The position numbers and the translations under genes were made by a program. Below, in pieces: positions 27,295 through 37,453 of a stretch of DNA of 64,000 nt. Source of the stretch: Marivivens donghaensis (GTDB taxonomy: Bacteria; Pseudomonadota; Alphaproteobacteria; Rhodobacterales; Rhodobacteraceae); assembly GCF_011806565.1 (NCBI RefSeq), contig NZ_JAATOP010000010.1:1-64000 (forward strand), written 5' to 3'. Below the pieces are notes generated by a model that ran no database searches, was not told the DNA's origin, and saw only the letters and a program-made list of their open reading frames with translations. Numbering within the stretch: the first letter of the stretch is position 1; every line of letters begins with the position of its first letter.

Positions 27295-28128
27295 TTATGA
27301 GGCCTCTCTCCCGCTGGGGGGCTGAGGGCGGCGGCGGAATGCCACGATTTCAGCCATGATGGAGAGGGCGATTTCCTCGGAGGTGATCGCGTGAATATCG
27401 AGGCCTGCTGGCGCTTTGACGCGGTCGATGCGGGCAGGGGCGATGCCCTCGGCGATTAGCGCGTCGCGCAGCGTCGCGAACTTTTTGCGGCTCCCGACAA
27501 AGGCAATGTAGCCCGCGTCCGACATGACAGCGGCGCGGAGGGCGTCCTTATCGCCGCGCCCTTGGGTGGCGACGACGACCGTTGTGGTGGGGCTGGCGTC
27601 GATCGCGGCGTCGGTCAGCAGGTCTTCGACACGGGGCATGTCGGCGGCCTCGGGGGCGAAAACGCTGCGGCGGAAATCGAAGCGGCCCGCTTGGTCCAGC
27701 AGCGCCCGCGCCACGGGGCTGTCGCCGTAAACCACGAGGCGGGGCATGGGCAGGACGGGTTCGATGAAGATGTCCATCGACCCCTTGGACGGGCAGCCGT
27801 TGCGGGCAAAGCGGATGCCGTCGACCTCTTCGCCGGCGGCATGACCTTCGTCGGCGAGCACCTCTTCGGGCTTCAGCGATACGAACTGCGGCTTGCCAAT
27901 TTCCACGGCTGTGCGGGCGGCGCGGCCCACGGCGCCCCTTGCGCAGCCGCCGCCGATCCAGCCCTCGATGATCTCTCCATTCGCGCCGATCAGCGCCTTG
28001 TCACCCGGTTTGGCGGATGTCGCATTCACGGTGCGGACAATCGTCGCCACGGCATAGGCAACGCCCTGCGCCTGTAGCTTTTCGGCCTCCTGTTCCAGCC
28101 GGAGGGTCGTGTGCATGGACATGGTCAT
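27295..28128 (-). CDS. coxF: CoxF, XdhC-family maturation factor
   Basis: The 277-residue protein has an N-terminal XdhC/CoxI domain (GWIGGGCARGAVGRAA) and a C-terminal Rossmann-like XdhC domain (RLVVYGDSPVARALLD, AYIAFVGSRKKFATLRD). The family protects or modifies molybdenum cofactor before insertion; CoxF is needed for the Cu-S-Mo centre of CO dehydrogenase. The start at 28128 overlaps the coxE stop by ATGA. A second XdhC-like gene (coxI) is not present in this window. Confidence 0.88.
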   Translation of the reverse strand: MTMSMHTTLRLEQEAEKLQAQGVAYAVATIVRTVNATSAKPGDKALIGANGEIIEGWIGGGCARGAVGRAARTAVEIGKPQFVSLKPEEVLADEGHAAGEEVDGIRFARNGCPSKGSMDIFIEPVLPMPRLVVYGDSPVARALLDQAGRFDFRRSVFAPEAADMPRVEDLLTDAAIDASPTTTVVVATQGRGDKDALRAAVMSDAGYIAFVGSRKKFATLRDALIAEGIAPARIDRVKAPAGLDIHAITSEEIALSIMAEIVAFRRRPQPPSGREAS

Positions 28129-29306
28129 AAACGGGTCAGCTCCTTTTCCAGAGAGGCGAGGTCCGCCAGCGTGTTCGCGGCGGCAAAGAGGTCGAGGTGG
28201 GGCAGCGCCGCCGCCATCCCTCGGGCAACGGGCTCGTAGCCGGTCCAACCCTTGAGCGGGTTGAGCCAGATGATGCGACAGCCGCGGCGGGACAGGCGTT
28301 GCAGCGCCTCGGAGATCAGCTCGGGGTCCGCGCTGTCATAGCCATCGGACAGGACCATCAGCACGGTCCGGCCATCGACGAAGCGCCGCGCGTAGGTGCG
28401 CGAGAACTGGTCGAGTGACCCGCCAATCCGCGAGCCGCCACCGAAGCCGTCAGCCAGCAGCGTGATGCGGTTCAAAGCGCGCATTGGATCGTCATCGCGC
28501 AGGGCCTCGGTGATCCGCACGAGGCGGGTGTGGAACAGGTAGGCGTCCGCATCGTGATCGGCACGCATGAGGCCAGCCAGAAACGCCAGAAACGGCCGCG
28601 CATAGAGCGTCATTGATCCCGACACATCGCAAAGCGCGGCGATGCGGAGCGGACGGTCGAGTGGTTTACGACGGATGATGTGTAGCGGCTCTCCGCCCGA
28701 CGCCAGACTGCGGCGGATGGTGCGGCGGAAATCCACGCCGGAACACTTGGCGGCAATGCGCGCGCGGCGGCTGCGCTTGCGGCGGATGGCGGCACCCAGA
28801 CGGCGGGCGATGGCCTCGGCCTCGCGGATATCGTCGGGGGAAACCACCTCGCGCAGGTCTTTCTTCATCAGGTTATTGAGGTCGGAGGCGACGAGCTTGC
28901 CCGTCCCCTCGGCATAGGTGTCGGCCTCACCATCAGGACCGTCCTCGGGGCTGTCGGCGGTGCCGGTGCTGTCGCTCTGTTCCGCCCCCTTGCGGGTGGT
29001 GCGTGTGTGTTCGAGCGACGAGGCAGCGGAGTTCACGATCTTTTCGCGCACCCGCCCATTGTTCATCCAATAAGCGGTGAACAGCTCGGGAAAACGGTCA
29101 CGCTCTTCGCGGCACCCGCAGAGCACGGTTTGTAGGGCGAGGCGGGTGGTCTCCGGCTCGATCATCACGCGGGACAGGGCGTCGACCGACAGGCGGGTCT
29201 CCTCCGGACCAACGCGGAAGCCATTCGCCCGCAGGTGCGCGACAAATCCGGCGATGCGCGTGGCCGGACCATCGTCACGCGCAGAGAAACGCGTCACGCG
29301 GGTCAT
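28125..29306 (-). CDS. coxE: CoxE, von Willebrand-A domain protein
   Basis: The 393-residue protein has a variable acidic middle (residues about 105-135) and a C-terminal VWA domain with the metal-ion motif CDVSGSM and downstream VLSDGYDSADP. CoxE works with the AAA+ ATPase CoxD in building the CuSMoO2 active site of CO dehydrogenase. It overlaps coxD (ATGA at 29303) and coxF (ATGA at 28125), so the three maturation genes are translationally coupled. Confidence 0.92.
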   Translation of the reverse strand: MTRVTRFSARDDGPATRIAGFVAHLRANGFRVGPEETRLSVDALSRVMIEPETTRLALQTVLCGCREERDRFPELFTAYWMNNGRVREKIVNSAASSLEHTRTTRKGAEQSDSTGTADSPEDGPDGEADTYAEGTGKLVASDLNNLMKKDLREVVSPDDIREAEAIARRLGAAIRRKRSRRARIAAKCSGVDFRRTIRRSLASGGEPLHIIRRKPLDRPLRIAALCDVSGSMTLYARPFLAFLAGLMRADHDADAYLFHTRLVRITEALRDDDPMRALNRITLLADGFGGGSRIGGSLDQFSRTYARRFVDGRTVLMVLSDGYDSADPELISEALQRLSRRGCRIIWLNPLKGWTGYEPVARGMAAALPHLDLFAAANTLADLASLEKELTRL

Positions 29307-30175
29307 GCCGCTTTCCCCGCGAGGCGTGCGGCGACTTCGGGCGGGATCGCCGCGCGGTCGCTGCGGGTTTTCAGGAGCGTCGCCAGCGTGACCGACAGCA
29401 CCGCCGGATCGCTGTTCAGGTCATTGACGCCAAGGCCCGCAACAGCAGCGGCGAAGTCCAGCATCTCTGCCACGCCGGGTTTCTTTTCGAGCTCCTCGCG
29501 GCGGACCGCCTGCACGAACCCGACGATCTGCGCGGCAAGGCGCGGCTCGACCTCGGGGTGGCGGCGCGTCAGAATGGCGCGTTCGGTGGCGGGATCGGGG
29601 TAGTCGACATAGGCATAGAGGCAGCGGCGGCGCAGCGCGTCGGACAGATCGCGGGTGCCGTTGGCCGTCAGGATTACCATGGGCCGCGAGGTTGCGGTGA
29701 TGGTGCCGAGTTCGGGAATGGTGATCTGGAAATCGGATAGGATTTCGAGCAGGAACGCCTCGAATTCCTCGTCCGCGCGGTCGATCTCGTCGATCAGCAG
29801 AACGGGCGGAGTAGGCTGGCGGATCGCGCGCAGCAGGGGGCGTTCGAGCAGATAGTCTTCGGAGAACAGACGGTCCTCAGCCCCGCGCTCGCCCGCCTCA
29901 GAGGCGGCGCGGATTGCAAGAAGCTGGCGCTGGTAATTCCATTCATAGATCGCCTGCGCTGCGTCCAGCCCTTCGTAGCATTGCAAGCGGATCAGATCGC
30001 ATCCCTTGGCGGCGGAGAGGGCGCGGGCAAGTTCTGTTTTGCCCACGCCAGCCTCGCCCTCGAGAAGCAGAGGTCGTCCCAGTTCCAGCGAGAGGTGCAG
30101 CGCCATCGCAAGATCCGGCGCGGCCACATACCCGTCTTGTTCAAGATCGTTCTGAAGGTCTGTCCAGTCGCTCAT
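29303..30175 (-). CDS. coxD: CoxD, MoxR-type AAA+ ATPase
   Basis: The 290-residue MoxR-family ATPase has Walker A LEGEAGVGKTELARAL, Walker B PVLLIDEIDRADEEFEAFLL and sensor/arginine-finger regions near RDLSDALRRRCLYAYVDYP. CoxD is the membrane-associated chaperone that drives sulfur and copper insertion into the molybdenum centre of CoxL. It follows coxL after 51 bases that contain a GC-rich hairpin. GAGG precedes the start. Confidence 0.92.
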   Translation of the reverse strand: MSDWTDLQNDLEQDGYVAAPDLAMALHLSLELGRPLLLEGEAGVGKTELARALSAAKGCDLIRLQCYEGLDAAQAIYEWNYQRQLLAIRAASEAGERGAEDRLFSEDYLLERPLLRAIRQPTPPVLLIDEIDRADEEFEAFLLEILSDFQITIPELGTITATSRPMVILTANGTRDLSDALRRRCLYAYVDYPDPATERAILTRRHPEVEPRLAAQIVGFVQAVRREELEKKPGVAEMLDFAAAVAGLGVNDLNSDPAVLSVTLATLLKTRSDRAAIPPEVAARLAGKAA

Positions 30176-30197
30176 ATCTGCCTCGGTCAGGAGAGGG

Positions 30198-30219
30198 CGG
30201 GGCGGCGCGAACCGCCCCG
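30198..30219 (-). terminator. Intercistronic hairpin coxL-coxD
   Basis: CGGGGCGG and CCGCCCCG form a perfect 8-bp stem with a 6-base loop between the coxL stop and coxD start. With no T-run it probably lowers expression of the maturation genes relative to the structural subunits. Confidence 0.55.
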
Positions 30220-30226
30220 TTTTGGA

Positions 30227-32640
<2,414 letters not shown>

Positions 32641-32644
<4 letters not shown>

Positions 32645-33132
32645 TCTGCGGCCTCCTTCGCGGTGTTCATCTCGGCGGCGGCGGCCATGATGGATTTCAC
32701 GATGTTCTGGTAACCCGTGCAGCGGCAGAGGTTGCCGGCCATGCCGAAGCGAACCTCTTCTTCGGTCGGGTTTGGGTTTTCCTGAAGCAGGCGGTAGGCG
32801 CGGGTGATCATGCCCGGCGTACAGAACCCGCACTGGAGCCCGTGGTGTTCGCGGAACTTGTCCTGAAGGACGTGCAGACCGTCGGGGCCAGCAAAACCTT
32901 CGATGGTCTTGATCTCCGCGCCGTTGGCTTGGGCCGCGAAAACGGTGCATGCTTTCACAGACTTGCCGTTCAGATCGACGGTGCAGGCTCCGCAGTGGGA
33001 GGTCTCGCAGCCGATGTGCGGGCCGGTGATGTTCAGCCGTTCGCGCAGTGTGTGAATCAGCAGCTCACGCGGCTCGGCCAGCATCTCGTGCTCTTGGCCG
33101 TTCACGGTCAGCTTGATGTGCATCTTGCTCAT
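32641..33132 (-). CDS. coxS: CO dehydrogenase small subunit, two [2Fe-2S] clusters
   Basis: The 163-residue protein has a plant-type ferredoxin domain with Cys42, Cys47, Cys50 and Cys62 (CETSHCGAC, then KAC). A helical domain follows with Cys101, Cys104, Cys136 and Cys138 ([14 protein letters not shown]). It transfers electrons from the molybdenum site to the CoxM flavin. The start follows AGGGAGG, 12 bases after coxM, and its end overlaps coxL. The M-S-L gene order is that of form I cox operons. Confidence 0.96.
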
Positions 33133-33144
33133 TGTCGTCCTCCC

Positions 33145-33999
33145 TTATGCCCGCGACCAAGCGCGCTCGATCGCGCGGCGGAGCATGGTTGCAGCCACAT
33201 GGCGTTTGAATTCGATGGGGCCGCGGTTGTCCTCGTTCGGCAGGATGTCGGCCTGCATCGCGGCAATCGCGGAGCTGATGGCTGCGGCATCGCAGGCCGT
33301 GCCGACCAGCGCGTCACCTGCACCTGTCGAATGGATCGGTGTATCGCTGAGGTTGGTCATCGCGATAGAGGCGCTCGTCACCTTGCCGCCCGACTGTTCG
33401 ATCAGCACGGCGGCAGCGGCGGTGGCATAGTCACCGATCTTGCGCTTCTGCTTTTCGTAGGCGTAACCGGCGGTGGTCGCCTTGATCTTGATGTGGGTCA
33501 GGATTTCATTGTCGGCGCGGGCGGTCATGTAGGCCGCTTCGTAGAACTCGCGCGCATCGACTTCGCGCTCACCGTCCGAACCGTAGAGGACATAGGTCGC
33601 ACCCAGGCACTGCATCAGCCCCGGCATGTCGTTGCCCGGATCGCCGTTGGCCACGTTGCCGCCGACCGTGCCGACGTACCGCACCTGCGGGTCGGCGATC
33701 TGAAGCGCGGCCTCGCGCAGGATCGGAGCCGCTTTGGCGAGCGCGTCGTTGCTAATCAACTCGGCCTGCGTGACCATCGCCCCGATGGTAACGGTATCGC
33801 CAGCAACCGAGACTTCTTTCAGGCTCGCGACGTCCTGAAGGTCAATTAGATGGGACAGATCGGCCATGCGCAGTTTCATCATCGGAATGATGCTGTGCCC
33901 GCCCGCGAGAACGCGCGCCTCGTCGCCGTGTTCGTCCAGAATTTTGACCGCTGTCGGTAGGTCCGACGGCCGGTGGTATTCGAAACCGGATGGTATCAT
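33145..33999 (-). CDS. coxM: CO dehydrogenase medium (FAD) subunit
   Basis: The 284-residue flavoprotein has the FAD pyrophosphate-binding motifs VLAGGHSIIPMMK (near residue 30) and TVGGNVANGDPGND (near residue 110). The C-terminal CO-dehydrogenase flavoprotein domain includes MTNLSDTPIHSTGAGDALVG. It accepts electrons from CoxS and passes them to quinone. It is the first structural gene, with a strong GGGAGGAA ribosome site and a 155-base spacer after coxC that may hold the main cox promoter. Confidence 0.95.
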   Translation of the reverse strand: MIPSGFEYHRPSDLPTAVKILDEHGDEARVLAGGHSIIPMMKLRMADLSHLIDLQDVASLKEVSVAGDTVTIGAMVTQAELISNDALAKAAPILREAALQIADPQVRYVGTVGGNVANGDPGNDMPGLMQCLGATYVLYGSDGEREVDAREFYEAAYMTARADNEILTHIKIKATTAGYAYEKQKRKIGDYATAAAAVLIEQSGGKVTSASIAMTNLSDTPIHSTGAGDALVGTACDAAAISSAIAAMQADILPNEDNRGPIEFKRHVAATMLRRAIERAWSRA

Positions 34000-34099
34000 G
34001 AGTTCCTCCCTTGGCCCGATGGGCTGGGAAAAACGCTATGACGAGTTTCGAAAGGCAGGTGGGCAATGGCCCGAAAACAGCCCGAAATCCCATGAAATG

Positions 34100-34121
34100 C
34101 GCCGTTTGCGCACGAACGGCG
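34100..34121. promoter_or_regulatory. Inverted repeat in the coxC-coxM spacer
   Basis: CGCCGTT and AACGGCG form a perfect 7-bp inverted repeat around an 8-base centre, about 35 bases past the coxC stop and 100 bases before coxM. It may be the coxC terminator or a regulator site near a coxM promoter; no T-run is present on the leftward strand. Confidence 0.4.
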
Positions 34122-34154
34122 TACGCAGGCGCAGAAAAATCATGCTGCGCTGCG

Positions 34155-35249
34155 CTAAAGGCCGAGCTTCTCGCGCACCTCACTGATGCGGGCGCGGGCG
34201 ACAGGCACCTTGGGCAGAGACTCGATGCCGTCGAAATAGCAGACACCGGTGTCTTTGCGGCGGTCGAAAGCGGTCACAAAACGGGTGTTCACGAGGTAGC
34301 TGCGGTGCGTGCGGATGATGTCGGGATGGTGGATGCGGTTCTCTGCCTCCGAAATCGACCACGGGCAGAACAGCCGCTCGGCTTCGTGGTAGAGGACCGT
34401 GTAATGCCCCTCGGCACGGATGGCGGCGACATCGTTGAAGTCGACGAAGTGGGTCTTGCCCTCTTTCTCGTAGGGGATGCGGTTGGTCTGGCTGACGATC
34501 TGCGTCTCGGGTGCGTCCTCGACGATAGGCTCTTCGGCCATCGGCTCTGGAGCGGCGACGTTGATACCTGTCAGGAGGAACGCGCCGAGGATCACGAAGG
34601 CCACCAATGTGACCGCGAACGCCAATGATGCGTTCGAAATCCACGGCCCGCTGGCCGAGCTGTCCACCGCCACGAAACCCGTACCCGCCATCGCGACGAA
34701 GTGCACCGCAAAAACCGCGACCCCGAAGCCGAGCGAGCCGAGCAGGATGTTCCGTGTCCGCCGTCTGTCGTAGGCGATCCAGAACGCGAAACACGACAGC
34801 GCTGTTGATGCGATCCCTGCAAAGAGGATGCCCATCGGGGTGTAAACAGGACGGCACAACTCCATCCCCGACATGCCCGTGTAGTGCATGACCGCGATCC
34901 CGACGCCCATGACGGCACCTGCGGCCAAGACACGTCCTCGGGTTCGTTTGCCGAAGTGGACGATGATCAGCGACACGCCCGTGATCAGGATCGCGATCAG
35001 CGCAGAGATCAGCGTGGTCAGCGCGTCATAGAAATAGAGCACGGGCAGGTTCAGGCCGAGCATCGCGACGAAGTGCATCGACCAAATGCCGCCGCCCAGT
35101 GCGACAGCCGCCATCGCGACCACGGCCTTGCGTTTGCCGATGGGCAATGCGGACGCGCCGCGGGTCAGGCTGAGACCTGTGAAGCCCGCGATCAGGGCAA
35201 TCGCAAGCGACGCCAGAACCATCCAGTGGTTATGGGTATACTCGAGCAC
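34155..35249 (-). CDS. coxC: CoxC-like MHYT membrane sensor with LytTR DNA-binding domain
   Basis: The 364-residue protein has seven predicted helices with MHYT-type motifs (WSMHFVAM, VMHYTGMSGMEL, AVHFVAMAGTG), whose His/Met residues are proposed to bind copper and sense diatomic gases. A cytoplasmic LytTR domain (about 255-364; HFVDFNDVAAIRAEGHYT, IRTHRSYLVN) binds DNA. CoxB, CoxC, CoxH and CoxK of Oligotropha share the MHYT part, and CoxC sits directly upstream of coxM as here. Start is GTG at 35249 after GGGGAGGAAA. Likely a one-component CO-responsive activator of the operon; its ligand is inferred. Confidence 0.88.
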   Translation of the reverse strand: MLEYTHNHWMVLASLAIALIAGFTGLSLTRGASALPIGKRKAVVAMAAVALGGGIWSMHFVAMLGLNLPVLYFYDALTTLISALIAILITGVSLIIVHFGKRTRGRVLAAGAVMGVGIAVMHYTGMSGMELCRPVYTPMGILFAGIASTALSCFAFWIAYDRRRTRNILLGSLGFGVAVFAVHFVAMAGTGFVAVDSSASGPWISNASLAFAVTLVAFVILGAFLLTGINVAAPEPMAEEPIVEDAPETQIVSQTNRIPYEKEGKTHFVDFNDVAAIRAEGHYTVLYHEAERLFCPWSISEAENRIHHPDIIRTHRSYLVNTRFVTAFDRRKDTGVCYFDGIESLPKVPVARARISEVREKLGL

Positions 35250-35342
35250 CTAGGTTTCCTCCCCGACACCTGGCTTGCCCCACCATAGCCCAGCCAAGGG
35301 GGAGGCAGGCAATTGTTTTGTCAGGTGCCGGAAGGTTGGGCG

Positions 35343-37388
35343 TCAGATATCCTTCATCAGACGCAGCGCATCGTAAATCGCGGCATGGGTATTGCGCGCC
35401 GACACCGCGTCGCCGATGCGAAACAGCTGGAATGTGCCCTCGGGGTTGCGGGTGATGGTCTGCGGCTTGCCTTTGATGAGTGCGTCCTGATCCACCGCAC
35501 CTTCGTTCGACGACAGCGGTTTGAGGTCGAAATAGAGGTCGGCGAGGGGCAGGGTGCCGTAGTTCACGACAATCTGGTCATAGGTCTTTTCGGTGATCAG
35601 ATCGCTATAGTCCGTCCCGATCTTCGCCTTCAGACGGTTGCCGTCGCGCTCCACATCCTTGAGGCGGCGAGTGACGGTGAAGGTCACGTCCTTGTCCTGA
35701 AGGTTACGCATATAAGGGACAAGGTTCATCGCCATGATGTCGGGCGCGAATGTGCGGTCTGGGGTCATCACCTCGACCTTGCAGCCCGCCTTGGCCGCGA
35801 CTTCTGCCGCCATGAGGGCAGGGTGATCGCCGCTTTCGTCATAGATCAGAATGCTGCCTTCGGGCTTCACATCGCCGGTAATCATGTCCCACGTCGTGAC
35901 GACGAGGTCTTGTTCCTTCTTGCTCTCGAACAACTCCACATTGGGCAGGCCGCCTGTGGCGACGATCACCACATCGGGTTTCAGGGCGGTGACGTCCTCG
36001 GCCTCTGCCCAGAGGTTAAAGCGGAACTCCACATCGCGGGCGGCGCACTGGGCCATGCGCCAGTCAATGATGGAGATCATCTCGCGCCGACGGTCGTTCA
36101 GCGCAGTGAGGCGCACCTGACCACCGGGGTCTTTCTGCGCCTCCAGCACCGTCACATCATGCCCTCGTTCGGCAGCCACGCGCGCGGCCTCGAGGCCCGC
36201 CGGACCTGCGCCGACGATCATCACCTTCTTGCGCTGGGCGGCAGGGGTGATGGCGTGCGGCATGGTCAACTCGCGGCCCGTTGCGGCGTTGTGGATGCAG
36301 AGCGCATCGCCCGCCTGATAAATCCGGTCGAGGCAGTAGGTCGCGCCGACGCAAGGACGGATATCATCCTCGCGGCCTTCGATGATCTTCTTCACGATAT
36401 GCGGGTCGGCCATGTGGGCGCGCGTCATCCCGACCATATCCAAGAGGCCCGCAGACACAGCATGGCGCGCGGTCGCCACATCGGGGATCTTGGCGGCGTG
36501 GAAGGTCGGCATTCCGGTTGCCTTGCGAACTTCGCCCGCGAAATCGAGGTGCGGTGCGTTTCGCATGCCTTGAATGGGGATGAGGTCGGTCATCGCGGGG
36601 TCTGTATGGATGCGGCCCTTCACGACGTTGAGGAAGTCGACCAGCCCGCCTTTCGCGAGGCGCTTGGAAATCTCGATCCCTTCGTTGAAATCAATGCCGC
36701 CCTTTTCGACCTCGTCGGCGGTGTAGCGGATGCCGACGATAAATTGGTCACCGACCCGCTTGCGGATGCCCGTGAGCACATCGTTCAGCAGTTTCATCCG
36801 GCTGTCGAGCGTCTGCGGACCGTACTCACCGTCCAGATCATTGGTCAGCGGCGACCAGAACTGATCTAGCAGGTGGCCGTAGACCTGCAATTCGATCCCG
36901 TCCATGCCGCCTTCCTTCATCCGCTCGGTCGCGTCGGCGAAGTCGCTGATGATCCGCTCGATGTCCCAATCCTCGGCCAGCTTGGGGAAGGCACGGTGCG
37001 CAGGCTCGCGGTGCTTGGAGGACGACACGGACGGCAGCCAGTCGCCCTTGTTCCAAGCTGTGCGGCGGCCAAGGTGCGTGAGCTGGATCATCGCGGCGCA
37101 GCCGTGTTCGTGCAGCCCGTCCGTCAGGTGTTTGATCCACGGCACGACCTCGTCTTTATACGCGAGGATGTTATTGAACACGGGCGGGCTGTCCTTGGAC
37201 ACCGCAGCAGATCCCGCTGTCATCGCCAGCGCCACGCCCGCCTTCGCACGTTCGGCGTGGTAGGCGATATAGCGGTCCTTCGGCATCCCGTCTTCGGGGT
37301 AGGCTGGCTCATGGCTCGTGGTCATGATGCGGTTGCGCAGGGTCAGATGCTTGAGCTGATAGGGCTGCAAGAGGGGATCGTTGGACAT
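35343..37388 (-). CDS. Trimethylamine-dehydrogenase-like flavoprotein (DgcA/StcD family)
   Basis: The 681-residue protein joins an old-yellow-enzyme FMN barrel (1-370) to an FAD/NAD-binding half (390-681; KKVMIVGAGPAGLEAARVAA). Of the four cluster cysteines of trimethylamine dehydrogenase, CxxCxxC appears as CVGATYC with Ala at the second position, with a later Cys in GDALC; the cluster may be altered or absent, as I recall for demethylases of dimethylglycine or N-methylproline (DgcA, StcD). The next gene upstream encodes an MttB-type methyltransferase 65 bases away, so an N-methyl osmolyte (betaine, stachydrine) is the likely substrate. GGAG precedes the start. Confidence 0.8.
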   Translation of the reverse strand: MSNDPLLQPYQLKHLTLRNRIMTTSHEPAYPEDGMPKDRYIAYHAERAKAGVALAMTAGSAAVSKDSPPVFNNILAYKDEVVPWIKHLTDGLHEHGCAAMIQLTHLGRRTAWNKGDWLPSVSSSKHREPAHRAFPKLAEDWDIERIISDFADATERMKEGGMDGIELQVYGHLLDQFWSPLTNDLDGEYGPQTLDSRMKLLNDVLTGIRKRVGDQFIVGIRYTADEVEKGGIDFNEGIEISKRLAKGGLVDFLNVVKGRIHTDPAMTDLIPIQGMRNAPHLDFAGEVRKATGMPTFHAAKIPDVATARHAVSAGLLDMVGMTRAHMADPHIVKKIIEGREDDIRPCVGATYCLDRIYQAGDALCIHNAATGRELTMPHAITPAAQRKKVMIVGAGPAGLEAARVAAERGHDVTVLEAQKDPGGQVRLTALNDRRREMISIIDWRMAQCAARDVEFRFNLWAEAEDVTALKPDVVIVATGGLPNVELFESKKEQDLVVTTWDMITGDVKPEGSILIYDESGDHPALMAAEVAAKAGCKVEVMTPDRTFAPDIMAMNLVPYMRNLQDKDVTFTVTRRLKDVERDGNRLKAKIGTDYSDLITEKTYDQIVVNYGTLPLADLYFDLKPLSSNEGAVDQDALIKGKPQTITRNPEGTFQLFRIGDAVSARNTHAAIYDALRLMKDI

Positions 37389-37453
37389 GCGTCGCTCCGG
37401 CTGATGGCAGGGCCATCCTTGTTCAAGTTGTTTGCGCTGGGAAGGCTATCTGT

